A stretch of DNA of 64,000 bases from Compostimonas suwonensis (GCF_002797855.1 NZ_PGFB01000005.1:1-64000), one strand, 5' to 3'; shown: positions 42,401-50,235, counted from the stretch's first letter. Notes: generated by a model from the sequence alone, not told the origin. Numbers and translations are program-made.

Positions 42401-45106
42401 TGCCCGACCGCCGCGGACCTCCCACATGCCCGGCAGCGAATTCTCCACCCGCACGTCGGAGGTCTTCAGGATCGCGTTGAGGAAGACCTCGTGGATGCGT
42501 TCGCTGATCCACACGGCGCCCAGCCGGGCGGTGATGTCCTCCACGCCGAGCGCGGCCGGCAGCACGGCGGTCAGCGCGTCGACGTTCGCCTGGAACGCGG
42601 GCTCGTCGGCTGCGCGCGCCTTGGCGGCCTCGAGCTTCCCGCGCACGTCGCCGGACAGGTAGGCGGGGGCGTGAACGAGCTCGCCGCCGACCGGATCGGT
42701 GAACACCATCCCGTCCAGCGCCGGACGGGCCTCGTGCTCAGGCATCCCCAGCAGGTCGGCGATGAGGGTCAGGTCGATGCCGCCGGTGCGGTCCAGGCTC
42801 ACCGCGATCGCGTCGGCGGGCGTCTCCACTCCCTGTACCTCTGGGCGCGGGGCGACGACGCGGCGGGTCATGATCGCCGCCGGAGTGGCCGTCTGCTCGG
42901 TGTCGTCGAACTGCTCCAGGGCGAGCACCAGGGGTCCGAACGGGTCGGAGCGCAGCAGCCGGATCGGGGTCGGCACGATCCGCGCGTAGGTGTCGTCCCC
43001 GGCCGGGTTCTGGCGCCCGGTCGGACGCAGCGTGTAGCGGTTGAGAGGGCCGTACTTGCCGAGGTACTTCTGGTAGTCGCGTCGCAGCGCGGCCCGCGCC
43101 TCGGTGACCTCGGCCGTGTCGTCCACCGTGGCCGATTCCAGGGTTAGCAGGGCCGTGGCGCGGTCGCGCAGCCCGAGGAGGGAGCGCAGCTCGGTCGCCG
43201 CCGACCTGGGTACGGCGAACGGTTCCAGCGCGCCGGAGGCGACGGTCGCGAACTCGCCGCCGTCGACCGGGACGATGCTGCCGTCCCACGCGGCCGGCGC
43301 CGACGGGGTGAACGCGGCACGGCGGGATTGCTGCGCCTCGGTGCGTTCGCTCATCGTCAGCCCGAGCCGGCGCCCGGCGAACACGATCTCGTCCACGGCG
43401 AGTGCCAGTGTGCTCTCCAGCTCGGCGAGGTCGCCGGTGACGGTGAGCGTGTCCGCCCCGTACATGCCCTGCTGCACGCCGACGGTGCCGAGCATCCGCT
43501 CTGGCCGGTGGTCGAAGTAGGCGTTGATCTTCACCAGCCGCCCGTCGATGTTGACCGGCGTGACGGTCTCCCACAGGTCGTCGGCTGGCGGTCGGTCGTC
43601 CTCGCGGCGGCGGAAGATGAGCAGGTCGGTGAGCACCTCCGTGCCTGCCGCGCGGCGGTGCGCGCCGGTGGGCAGGCGGATCGCCCCGACGAGATCCGCC
43701 AGGGCGTTCATCTCCCGGCGCGCGCCGGGGTTCTGCGCGTCCATCGTGTAGTGCGAGGTCAGCACCGCGACGAGCCCGCCGGGCCGGGTCAGCCGCAGCG
43801 ACTTGAGGATGAAGTGGTTGTGCATCGTCTGCTTGGTGCCGTTGTGGACCGGATCGTGCAGGACGACGCCGGCGAACGGCACGTTGCCGATCGCGGCGTC
43901 GAAGTGCGCTTCGGGCATGCGGGTGTCGGCGAACGACTCGGCGCGGATTGTCGCGTGCGGGTAGAGGCCCTGGCTGATCGCCGCGGTCACCGGGTCCAGC
44001 TCCACGCCGGTCATCTGCGCCGTCGCCGGTGCGAGGCCGATGAACGTCCCCGCCCCGGAGCCGGGTTCCAGCACGGCGCCGCCGGCGAAGCCGAGCGCGC
44101 TCATCGCTCGCCACATCTGCCGGACGATCAACGGGTCGGTGTAGTGGGCGTTGATCGTCGTGCGCGCCGCGGCGTCCCACTCCGTCTCGTCCAGCAGGCC
44201 ACGCAGCTCGGCGCGCTCGGCGTCCCAGCCGTCCTTGGCCGCGTCGAACACATCGGGCAGCGCCCCCCAGCTCGACCAGCGGGCGAGCACCTGCTGCTCC
44301 TCCGCGGTCGCGGCCCGGTCCTCGGCGGCCAGCGTGCGCGCGAGCCGGATCGCGGCGGTGTTCGCCTGGAACCTGGCCTTCTGCCCGGAGGGCGCCAGGT
44401 CGTCCTGCGAGGCGGGGACGAACCTGGCTGGGGCGGCTAGCTCAGTTCGCGCAGGAAGCGAATCGTCGCCGCCTCCTGAAGTACCGCCTCGTTCTCCCGC
44501 AGGTAGTCCCGCGGCGGCTCGGTCGCCACCAGGCCCTCGAGGAACGTCACCGGCACCGCCCAGTCGGCCGCCATCTGCTCCAGCTCGACCGTCGAGGGCA
44601 TCAAGTCCGGGGAGTCCTGCATCCGCTCGGCCCAGGTCACGAGGTTGTCGTCTGAGGTCCGGGTCTGCTCCCATTCCTCGCGGGCCTGCTCCAGCGGCAG
44701 CTCCGGGTCGCCGATCCACACCAGCTGTGCCATCACGACCTCCTCCGCTATCCGCCGGGCCGTCACCAGCCGGGCGACCTCCTGCAAGTAATTCTGCTCC
44801 GAAGAGCGCGTCCCAGCCAGCATCGCCGTCAGGTCCGACACTTCCGCCTGCACCTGAAGGCCCAGGTTCGTGAAAAACTCCTCCGGGTTCTCCAGTGCGT
44901 GAAGCCTCGTCGGGGCCGTCTTCTCCCAATGCGCTCGGGCTGCTGCCGCGTACTTGTTCATCGGCGTGTTCCTCCCCGGCCGCCTCGTCCGGCACCTCGG
45001 ATGCGAGCGCGCCGGCCAGCGACTCGTCGGCGGTGCGCTCGTCCAGCCCCCACAGGTCGAACGCGAGCTGACCCGGGTGCGGGTCGCGGTTGCGGCGCGC
45101 GGCCAT
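39428..45106 (-). CDS. DarB-like DNA methyltransferase/SNF2-type helicase
   Basis: A 1892-codon frame. Near residue 350 is the SAM-binding motif VLEPGSGAGTFIGLA, and near 409 the catalytic NVPF motif (IGNVPFAGVVL) of adenine N6-methyltransferases. A superfamily II helicase follows: P-loop FHEVGAGKTAEM near 1037, DEMH box (VIVDEMHMYKNL) near 1195, and motif VI (DIAQREGRIMRQGNQN) near 1542. The layout matches phage P1 DarB and ICE homologues, which guard incoming DNA from restriction. Codons 1-47 (MAARRNRDPHPGQLAFDLWG) look like true coding. About codons 49-223 are low-complexity and overlap a well-conserved-looking gene in another frame. GGAGG lies before the ATG. Confidence 0.88.
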   Translation of the reverse strand: MAARRNRDPHPGQLAFDLWGLDERTADESLAGALASEVPDEAAGEEHADEQVRGSSPSALGEDGPDEASRTGEPGGVFHEPGPSGAGGSVGPDGDAGWDALFGAELLAGGRPAGDGPADSGGGRDGTAGVDRRPGAAAGAGPRGMGADPDLRRQPRDLGRADAGLPGLDALDGRAGADGGRLGGAGDVPRGPGGDRAAAGLPAGERGGTSGGGDDSLPARTELAAPARFVPASQDDLAPSGQKARFQANTAAIRLARTLAAEDRAATAEEQQVLARWSSWGALPDVFDAAKDGWDAERAELRGLLDETEWDAAARTTINAHYTDPLIVRQMWRAMSALGFAGGAVLEPGSGAGTFIGLAPATAQMTGVELDPVTAAISQGLYPHATIRAESFADTRMPEAHFDAAIGNVPFAGVVLHDPVHNGTKQTMHNHFILKSLRLTRPGGLVAVLTSHYTMDAQNPGARREMNALADLVGAIRLPTGAHRRAAGTEVLTDLLIFRRREDDRPPADDLWETVTPVNIDGRLVKINAYFDHRPERMLGTVGVQQGMYGADTLTVTGDLAELESTLALAVDEIVFAGRRLGLTMSERTEAQQSRRAAFTPSAPAAWDGSIVPVDGGEFATVASGALEPFAVPRSAATELRSLLGLRDRATALLTLESATVDDTAEVTEARAALRRDYQKYLGKYGPLNRYTLRPTGRQNPAGDDTYARIVPTPIRLLRSDPFGPLVLALEQFDDTEQTATPAAIMTRRVVAPRPEVQGVETPADAIAVSLDRTGGIDLTLIADLLGMPEHEARPALDGMVFTDPVGGELVHAPAYLSGDVRGKLEAAKARAADEPAFQANVDALTAVLPAALGVEDITARLGAVWISERIHEVFLNAILKTSDVRVENSLPGMWEVRGGRAGVLSTSEWGTERRPAPDIAQAVMEQKTLLVYDEVEDVGGKVRRVLNPIETTAAQEKADLIQERFGEWVWEDPARAAALVDEYNRRFNSIVLRDYSEAGDYLSLPGMAASFEPRPHQRAAVARMIAEPSAGLFHEVGAGKTAEMVMGAMEMRRMGLIAKPVVVVPNHMLEQVGREWLQIYPQARILAVSSGDLTADKRRTFVARAAANEWDAVILTQGAFAKIPLRTETQQAYIRSQVDDVKQVLDQAEGEDRMSVKRIQRKLLALENKLKDRTDTARDVGVCFEDTGIDYVIVDEMHMYKNLATESNIRDASIEGSDRATDLHMKLEYLRSQGRERVVTGATATPISNSVTEAYVMQRYLRPDLLDAAGIGAFDAWAATFGQTVTQMEMAPTGNNTFRMKTRFAKFSNVPEMLKMWSIFADVKTAEDLQLPTPDLVARDDGQRVPATVPVQPTVELERFIEHLGARAEKIAAKAVPPNEDNMLNVSTDGRKAALDIRMIVPNRPSGPTKIDAAADAIHRVWERTRDNEYLDVITGQPSPVRGALQLVFSDIGTPNPDRWNAYDELHAQLVLRGMPGEAIRFMHEAKTDTDKARLFAAARAGHIAVLLGSTEKMGVGTNVQARAVALYHLDCPWRPSDIAQREGRIMRQGNQNAEVAIVRFVTERSFDSYMWQGVERKATFIAQLMRGRLDTREIEEIDSSALSAAEAKAISSGNPLLLEHSTIQNEVTRLRRLERAYHRNESMLIHTRDRARGDARRAENDIEHLEAAVPRIRDTSGDNFRIELRGTHYDSRVDAGHALARWAHDSDLKWAPKYATRDYGVIGRISGFDVHLGTRPMLGDLLMEVRLDDVPRSGFTISRELFLEGGVGVIQRIENRVSGIPTLLGHARDDLAVAEQTISETEERIGQPFRYAAALADAETDLSRVEVQLAAMQDSGEQPPAVEEARITVEAVRAHRPALGVRADPDRAVVDLAVVERSLAPQREGPQFGL
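44437..44961 (-). CDS. 174-residue ICE protein nested in the helicase frame
   Basis: A complete same-strand gene in the +1 frame of the 1892-codon helicase gene and entirely inside it. It begins MNKYAAAARAHWEKTAPTRL, has a long helical middle (YLQEVARLVTARRIAEEVVM) and ends IRFLRELS. Its composition is that of a real helical protein and its third codon positions are G/C-rich, while the helicase frame over the same bases shows scrambled third positions and Gly/Pro/Arg-rich output. Similar proteins beginning MNKY..A..HW are common next to such helicases in actinobacterial mobile elements. Function is unknown. The stop at 44437 falls where recognisable helicase sequence resumes. Confidence 0.8.
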   Translation of the reverse strand: MNKYAAAARAHWEKTAPTRLHALENPEEFFTNLGLQVQAEVSDLTAMLAGTRSSEQNYLQEVARLVTARRIAEEVVMAQLVWIGDPELPLEQAREEWEQTRTSDDNLVTWAERMQDSPDLMPSTVELEQMAADWAVPVTFLEGLVATEPPRDYLRENEAVLQEAATIRFLRELS

Positions 45107-45147
45107 CAGGTCGCCTCCGCGTCAGGACTGCGCGGCGAGACTGGCAT
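45106..45147 (-). CDS. 13-codon micro-ORF coupled to the helicase start
   Basis: ATG at 45147 is preceded by GGGAG at six bases and encodes 13 residues. Its TGA overlaps the ATG of the methyltransferase/helicase (TGATG). The helicase has its own GGAGG, so the micro-ORF may tune translation or may be fortuitous. Confidence 0.3.
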   Translation of the reverse strand: MPVSPRSPDAEAT

Positions 45148-45175
45148 GGATGCTCCCGTGATCGGACGCCGACGC

Positions 45176-45730
45176 TCAGGGGTGGATCTCGCCCGTGTCC
45201 GGGTCGAGGTTGCGGTAGAACTCGTCCTCGGCCGCCCGGCGTCGGGCAACGTCGTCGAGGACGTGCTGCACGAAGTCCGCGTCCCGGTCGGTGATCGGGG
45301 TCTCCTCGACCGGCGCGGCGGGTTCCTCGCCGGGCCACACGGTCTGCCGGGTCGGGCGGTCGCGGTCCAGGCGGGTGCCGGATGCGGCGACCCACTCGCG
45401 CAGCCGGTGCCGGGCGTCGGCGAAGTCCCGGTGCCAGCCCAGCGGCGCGGAACCGTTCTGCTCCGGGTCGTAGGCGCCCAGCCAGTGCAGGTGCAGGGCG
45501 CTCAGTTCCCATACGAGCTCGGGGTGCCGGTGCCACAGCGGCGGGATCACCGCGGCCGGCAGCCCGTAGGTGCGGCGCAGCCAGTTCACCCAGGCGTTGA
45601 GCTCCAGCCACTCGGTCTCGGCCTCGTCGGCGGTCAGGATGTTCCAGTTCACCGGGTGCGGCGGCTCCGGCAGCAACTCGGGACCCCCGTCGGGCGCAGG
45701 CTCGCGCAGGGTCTCGTCGGGGGTGCTCAT
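45176..45730 (-). CDS. Hypothetical ICE protein, DUF4913-like
   Basis: A 184-residue protein. The middle has an aromatic-rich domain (WLELNAWVNWLRRTYGLPAA, IPPLWHRHPELVWELSALHL) resembling DUF4913 proteins of actinobacterial plasmids and ICEs. The first 25 residues are Pro/Glu-rich and the C-terminus is acidic and ends DPDTGEIHP. No catalytic motif is apparent. It lies 15 bases before the SSB gene end on the same strand, in the conjugation operon. The family assignment is from pattern memory and moderate. Confidence 0.7.
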   Translation of the reverse strand: MSTPDETLREPAPDGGPELLPEPPHPVNWNILTADEAETEWLELNAWVNWLRRTYGLPAAVIPPLWHRHPELVWELSALHLHWLGAYDPEQNGSAPLGWHRDFADARHRLREWVAASGTRLDRDRPTRQTVWPGEEPAAPVEETPITDRDADFVQHVLDDVARRRAAEDEFYRNLDPDTGEIHP

Positions 45731-45744
45731 GGCAGGCCCGTCCT

Positions 45745-46227
45745 TCAGAGGGCGACCGCGGTGGACTCTGCGGACGGGCGCTGCGGCGCGTCGCCGATCG
45801 GGGCCGGCTTGCGGCGCGGTCGCGGCGAGGGGCGCTCGGCGGCGTCCGCCTCCACGGCCTGCCCGGCGCGTCGGCTGCGGTCGACGCCGTACCGGGTGCG
45901 CAGGCTGTCGTGCCCGATCGCGGTCGCGATGAACTCCTCGTCGGGGACCGTCTTCCCGTCCCGCTCGTACGTGAAGGCGTGAACGCGGCCGCTGGCGACG
46001 AAGCTGTCGTCCTTTGCGAACTGGGCGTGAGCGCGCTTAGCGGCGGCGCGGAACAGGACGAGGTGGTGGAACGTCGGCTCGAGGTCGGTCGTGGTGCCGT
46101 CCGGCTCCACGCGCTGATGCCGCACACCGACCCTGGCGTAGAACCGGGCCTGGCCCTTGGAGGTCGTGGTCAGCTGCGGCTCGGTCGCGATGAACCCGGT
46201 CAGTGACTGCTGGGTCTGGATGCTCAC
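45745..46227 (-). CDS. ssb: Single-stranded DNA-binding protein
   Basis: A 160-residue OB-fold protein of the SSB type. It starts MSIQTQQSLTGFIATEPQLT and contains ARFYARVGVRHQR, PTFHHLVLFRAAAKRAHAQF and SFVASGRVHAFTYERDGKTV, the usual SSB strand pattern. The C-terminal 50 residues are Pro/Arg-rich and lack the acidic DDIPF-like tip that recruits partner proteins, as often seen in plasmid or ICE copies. In this operon it would protect the transferred single strand. The gap of 74 bases upstream to the coupling protein gene holds nothing recognisable. Confidence 0.88.
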   Translation of the reverse strand: MSIQTQQSLTGFIATEPQLTTTSKGQARFYARVGVRHQRVEPDGTTTDLEPTFHHLVLFRAAAKRAHAQFAKDDSFVASGRVHAFTYERDGKTVPDEEFIATAIGHDSLRTRYGVDRSRRAGQAVEADAAERPSPRPRRKPAPIGDAPQRPSAESTAVAL

Positions 46228-46301
46228 GTCGTGCTCCTTGCCTGTCGTGACAGCCGCCAGCCGCGGCCGTTCCCATCAGGCAGGTGCGCGCCCGCTGCCA
46301 G

Positions 46302-48071
46302 TCATGCGGGACGACGCAGCGATGCCTCGATCTCGGCACGGTCGGCCTTCAGCGTCGCGGCGTCCTCGCGGCTCGTCCACGACCGCAGATCGGTGACGAT
46401 GGGCGGGGCCGAGCGCAGCAGTGTGATCCCGGTGCCGAACGGCAAGGTTCTGATCGTCTCGGGCGGCATCACGGCCACGCGGCGCACGGAGCGTTGCGAG
46501 GAGCGCGATCCGCGGTCGCCGATCGTGTCCGAGTGGGTGGTCTCGTCCCGCTCCCCGATGAGGGTCGACAGGTCTTGCAGGTCGCGTGAGCCGGACGCGC
46601 CGCCGAGGACGATCTTGACGATGGAGGCGTCCCAGATCGCCGCGGCGGCGTTTTCGCCCCACTTCTCCCGCGCCTGGGCGAGGGATTGCAACACGGGCAT
46701 GGTCGTGATCCCGGTGCCGCCCCCCTCCGCCATCAGCGTGGGCAGGCTCGGCAGGGGCGCGAGGTTCCCGATCTCGTCCAGCGCGAGCAGCAGCGGCGGG
46801 TCCAGGCGAGCGCCGGGTGAGGTCGCGGCCAGGTGCCTGGCGGTCTCCACAAGGTCTTCGACGAACGCGGACACCAGCGCCGAGGAACCGCCGGCGCCCG
46901 CGGAGGTCGCCAGCAGGTAGAGCGTCCCGCGCTGGGTGAGGAACGCCGCGGGGTCGAAGTCCTCGCCGGGGCGCGGGGTGACCGCTTCCAGCACGCGCGG
47001 GTCGGCCAGGCAGCTCAACGCGAGGGAGACGCCTTGCCAGATCGAGTCGCGGGTGCGGGGGTCGGCGTGGATCATCGCCTCCAGCGACTCGGCCCATCCG
47101 GTCGCCGCCTGCGGGTGGGCGGTGAGGATCGCGACGGCCTCGGCGGCGGCAGTCGGGTCCAGGGTCCAGCGGAACAGCTCGGCGGCCCCGCGGCCGTCGA
47201 GAGCCGCGGCGTGCAGCAGCGCCTGGAGCGCGGTGCGTGTCTTGCCCTCCCAGAACCCGCCGCCCTCGACTCCGCCCGAGGAAAGCCCGGTGCCGGCGGC
47301 CAGGCCCGTCGCACGGATCATCGCCGTCAGCGGGGTCTCGCAGCCGCGCACGGGCGACCAGCGCAGCCCCGCCGGCACGCCTTCGGCCAGGTGCTGCGGG
47401 TCGAACACCGCGACGGGGCCGCGCCGGAGCCTTGCGCGAAGCGTTGCGGTGAGGTTGTCGGGTCGGGTCGAGGTGGTCACGACCGCGCCCGGGGCGTCGA
47501 GGATGGCGTTGATCGCGACGAACATGCCCTTGCCCGCCCGAGGCGGGCCGATCAGCAGGATGCTGTCCTCCACCGACGCCCACACTTGGCGCCCGTGCGA
47601 GCGGCCGAGCAGGTAGCCGACGTCGGCCGGCTTCGGCTCCGAGAGGGACGGGCGAAGCGTGGAGGCGCGGCGCAGAAGCGCCCGGCTGGAGGCGGCCTGG
47701 GCGACCTCCGCTCCGGTCGCGGTGCCCTGGATGCGGTGTGGGTCGCGGCGGGTCGTCGTCGAGTGCCGGCGCAGCAGCGACCAGCCCCACCAGCCTGCGA
47801 CGCCGAGGACGGCGAGCAGCAGGGCCGTGACGATCCAGTAGACGACCGGGTTCAGCCTCGGCGCGCCCAGTGGATCGCCGGGGTCGCCGGGACGCAGCAG
47901 CACGCCGAGGCCGGCCTCGATGCCGCCTGCCGGCTGTGGCGCCCCGGTCAGGAACGCCGCGATCGCCCCGGCGACCCGAAGCACCCCGGCGAATCCGGCG
48001 ACGGCGACGAGTAGGCCGATGCCGAGGTTCGCGAGCAGGTCTTCGGGGCCGCGTCCCGTCGTCGTGCTCAC
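46302..48071 (-). CDS. Conjugation coupling ATPase (VirD4/TraG type)
   Basis: A 589-residue type IV coupling protein that links the relaxosome to the secretion channel. Two transmembrane helices lie in the first 110 residues (GIGLLVAVAGFAGVLRVAGA; WIVTALLLAVLGVAGWWGW). The P-loop is LLIGPPRAGKGMFVAINA near residue 175, and Walker B is LLLALDEIGNLAPLPSLP. The TraM-recognition region GGTGITTMPVLQSLAQAREK follows. The GTG start overlaps the stop of the upstream 206-codon gene by four bases. Cell location would be the inner membrane. Confidence 0.93.
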   Translation of the reverse strand: MSTTTGRGPEDLLANLGIGLLVAVAGFAGVLRVAGAIAAFLTGAPQPAGGIEAGLGVLLRPGDPGDPLGAPRLNPVVYWIVTALLLAVLGVAGWWGWSLLRRHSTTTRRDPHRIQGTATGAEVAQAASSRALLRRASTLRPSLSEPKPADVGYLLGRSHGRQVWASVEDSILLIGPPRAGKGMFVAINAILDAPGAVVTTSTRPDNLTATLRARLRRGPVAVFDPQHLAEGVPAGLRWSPVRGCETPLTAMIRATGLAAGTGLSSGGVEGGGFWEGKTRTALQALLHAAALDGRGAAELFRWTLDPTAAAEAVAILTAHPQAATGWAESLEAMIHADPRTRDSIWQGVSLALSCLADPRVLEAVTPRPGEDFDPAAFLTQRGTLYLLATSAGAGGSSALVSAFVEDLVETARHLAATSPGARLDPPLLLALDEIGNLAPLPSLPTLMAEGGGTGITTMPVLQSLAQAREKWGENAAAAIWDASIVKIVLGGASGSRDLQDLSTLIGERDETTHSDTIGDRGSRSSQRSVRRVAVMPPETIRTLPFGTGITLLRSAPPIVTDLRSWTSREDAATLKADRAEIEASLRRPA

Positions 48072-48688
48072 GGGCGGTCCCGGTCGGGATGGTGGACGGA
48101 CAGGGTGCCGGAGATGCGGCCTAGCAGCAGCACCTCGCGTGTCGGGGCCAGCTCGAGCAGGTGCCGTTGCAGCAGGGCGCGGCCGTGCCCGGTCGGGCCG
48201 GCGTCGGAGTGGGCGACGATGACGGCCAGGGCGACGTCCTCGCCGGGCACGAACCCGTCCGCGCTCACCTCGAGCAGCGCAGGGACCGCAGCCGCCGGAG
48301 CCGAAGCCTGCTGGGGAAAGGCAGGCTCGGGAGGGGCGAAGCGGCTCCGGCGGCGCGGTGGCGTGAGGATGTCGGTGAAGGTCGAGCCGTCCGCCTCACA
48401 CACCTCGACGCGGATCGGCCCGTTGAGGGCGGTGGTGAGGTGGTCGGCGAGCGCCCCGAAGGTGTCGCGCCGCAGCGGCGACAGCGCCTCCGGTGGGGTG
48501 AGCGGAGCGCCGTCGACCGTGACGGCCAGGGCACCGTCGGGTGCGACGTCGACCCGGACGTGCGGGACGTGGATGATCGGCTGGGCGGTCATCGCCGTGT
48601 TGTCGGGCTCGTCGGCCGCGTCGCTGCCGCGCCGGTAGCGGGGCTTCACGCCACGCCTGTCCCAACTGCCGTGAGTTCGTTCGGCCAT
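48068..48688 (-). CDS. Hypothetical ICE protein before the coupling ATPase
   Basis: A 206-residue soluble protein starting MAERTHGSWDRRGVKPRYRR. Its core is a two-part alpha/beta region (IHVPHVRVDVAPDGALAVTV; RVEVCEADGSTFTDILTPP) ending in VLLLGRISGTLSVHH. GGGAGCAG lies before the ATG at 48688. It overlaps the coupling ATPase start by four bases, so both are co-translated. I do not recognise the family. The upstream flank is the end of the resistance cassette, so the gene's native promoter or upstream partner has been displaced. Confidence 0.75.
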   Translation of the reverse strand: MAERTHGSWDRRGVKPRYRRGSDAADEPDNTAMTAQPIIHVPHVRVDVAPDGALAVTVDGAPLTPPEALSPLRRDTFGALADHLTTALNGPIRVEVCEADGSTFTDILTPPRRRSRFAPPEPAFPQQASAPAAAVPALLEVSADGFVPGEDVALAVIVAHSDAGPTGHGRALLQRHLLELAPTREVLLLGRISGTLSVHHPDRDRP

Positions 48689-48756
48689 CTGCTCCCTCGA
48701 TCTCTCATAGGAGCGAGGTACGCAGGGATCGCCACCCCTACACGATTCCTGTAGAG

Positions 48757-48773
48757 AGTTCACGATTCCTGAA
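48757..48773 (+). repeat. Left 17-bp inverted repeat of the cassette
   Basis: AGTTCACGATTCCTGAA, the exact complement of 60471-60487. A second partial copy, ACACGATTCCTGTAG, lies 20 bases upstream at 48740-48754. Both have the near-palindromic form xxCA...TGxx expected of tyrosine-recombinase core sites. Confidence 0.75.
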
Positions 48774-48795
48774 AGAATCTGCCTATTATTGACGT

Positions 48796-48828
48796 ATGCG
48801 CGGTGCCGATGAACTGACGGGCTCATGA
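48796..48828 (+). CDS. Leaderless 10-residue leader peptide before the recombinase
   Basis: TATTAT at 48784-48789 is followed after six bases by ATG at 48796, the leaderless geometry. The frame encodes MRGADELTGS and its TGA overlaps the recombinase ATG at 48825. The recombinase has no ribosome binding site of its own, so its translation probably depends on ribosomes ending here. The promoter overlaps the left inverted repeat. Confidence 0.4.
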   Translation: MRGADELTGS

Positions 48829-49904
48829 AGCTCGCCGTCGTGCGAAGCATCGGCAGCGCCCGCGGCTTCCGCGACGAGCAGGACGTGGCCGACTTCGAGC
48901 AGGAGCTCGTCGACCAGTTCGCCCTGGCGATGGCAGCGGCCGGCCTGACCGACGGGCACATCCAGTCCTCGCGGGCCGCGGTGTTCGAGTTCCGGCAGAG
49001 CCTCGCCGCCCCGCTCTGGACCGCGGCGCCGGACGACGCCGATCGCTTCCTCGCGGGCCTGCGTCGGGCGGGACTGGCTGTGAGCACGCGGGCGGGCAAG
49101 GCAAAGACGCTCGCGCAGTTCTACGACTTCGCGATCGCCCGTTACCAGGCCGACGTGCATGCGCTGACCGGGTTCGTCCTCGAGCAGCCCATCGACGAGT
49201 ACAACCGCCAGTCGAACAACTCGCTCGGCAAGATCCGCGTGCCGCCGTCGGACACCGAGGTCGACCATCTGTTCGCGGGATGGCGCAGCTCGCTGTCGAG
49301 CGCGCGGAAGTTCCTTCCGGCGGCGCGGGACTACTTCGCCGCATCGCTCTGGCGGCGCCTGGGGCTGCGGATCAACGAGAGTGCCAAACTCGACATCCGC
49401 GACTGGCGGCCTGACCTGAGCGAGTTCGGCAAACTCCACGTCCGCTTCGGGAAGGGCTCGCGCGGCCGCGGCGTGAAGCCGCGCCTGGTGCCGGCGATCA
49501 ACGGCGCCGACCGGCTGATCGACTGGTGGCTCGCGGAGGTGCGGCACCTGTTCGGCCCGGACTGGGACAACCCCGACGCGCCGATGATTCCCTCGGAGCG
49601 GTTCGACCAGGACCTCGGACGCTGCTCACGGGCGAGCGACGACGTGCTGCGCCAAGGACTCAAAGCGCAGACCGTCGTGTTCCTGCCGGCCTGGGTCGGC
49701 CGGATGACCCCGCACGTCCTGCGGCACTACTGCGCCTCGTCGCTGTACGGCGCGGGTATGGATCTGAAAGCGATCCAGGAGATCCTCGGGCATGAGTGGC
49801 TATCCACCACGACCCGCTACATCCACGTCTCCAGCGACCACGTCGAGCAAGCGTGGCTGACCGCGAACCGGCGGCTGGAGACCCGATTCGGAGGGAGAGT
49901 CTGA
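48825..49904 (+). CDS. Tyrosine recombinase (first gene of the trio)
   Basis: A 359-residue integrase-type recombinase. The N-terminal SAM-like core-binding domain spans about residues 15-110. The catalytic residues are visible: Arg in RLGLRINESAKLDI, the HxxR box in MTPHVLRHYCASSLYGAGMD, and the late His and Tyr in LGHEWLSTTTRYIHVSSDHV. All look intact. The start codon has no ribosome binding site but overlaps the stop of a short leaderless frame. It is followed four bases later by the XRE gene. It probably moves the resistance cassette. Confidence 0.9.
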   Translation: MKLAVVRSIGSARGFRDEQDVADFEQELVDQFALAMAAAGLTDGHIQSSRAAVFEFRQSLAAPLWTAAPDDADRFLAGLRRAGLAVSTRAGKAKTLAQFYDFAIARYQADVHALTGFVLEQPIDEYNRQSNNSLGKIRVPPSDTEVDHLFAGWRSSLSSARKFLPAARDYFAASLWRRLGLRINESAKLDIRDWRPDLSEFGKLHVRFGKGSRGRGVKPRLVPAINGADRLIDWWLAEVRHLFGPDWDNPDAPMIPSERFDQDLGRCSRASDDVLRQGLKAQTVVFLPAWVGRMTPHVLRHYCASSLYGAGMDLKAIQEILGHEWLSTTTRYIHVSSDHVEQAWLTANRRLETRFGGRV

Positions 49905-49908
49905 ACCC

Positions 49909-50235
49909 ATGAAATGGAACCTGCGCATGGCCGCCGCCGAACGCGGCATCTGGAAGTCCTCGGAGCTGCGGCGACTGCTCGCGGACGCCGGCCTGGAGAT
50001 GAGCGTCGGGAAGATGTCGGGCCTCTGGACCGGCACCCCGACCACGCTGCGGCTCGACGACCTCGACGTGATCTGCCTGGTGCTGGACTGCACTCCCGGC
50101 GACCTGTTGACCGCCGAACTGGGCGCCGCGGCAGCGCGGCGACCTGCGAAAGCGGCCGAGGAGCAGGCAGCGAACGGCTCGCCGTCGATCGTCAAGCCCC
50201 GCTACAACGGCAAGCGGCCCGAGCCGCCGCTGTGA
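49909..50235 (+). CDS. XRE-type HTH protein of the recombinase trio
   Basis: A 108-residue protein with a Cro/C1-type HTH (LRMAAAERGIWKSSELRRLL, MSVGKMSGLWTG, LDDLDVICLVLDCTPGDLL) resembling the HTH_26 family. The C-terminal 35 residues are Ala/Lys-rich and end in PRYNGKRPEPPL. It lies between the two recombinase genes and its stop overlaps the GTG of the third gene. Probable role: regulator of, or DNA-binding partner to, the recombinases. Confidence 0.85.
   Translation: MKWNLRMAAAERGIWKSSELRRLLADAGLEMSVGKMSGLWTGTPTTLRLDDLDVICLVLDCTPGDLLTAELGAAAARRPAKAAEEQAANGSPSIVKPRYNGKRPEPPL

Noticed and set aside
44437-44961. Simple sequencing frameshift joining the 174-residue protein to the helicase
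   Set aside because: Two separate frame changes would be needed, the nested gene has its own start and stop, and similar free-standing proteins are common beside such helicases. It is kept as a possibility in the finding, not as the annotation.
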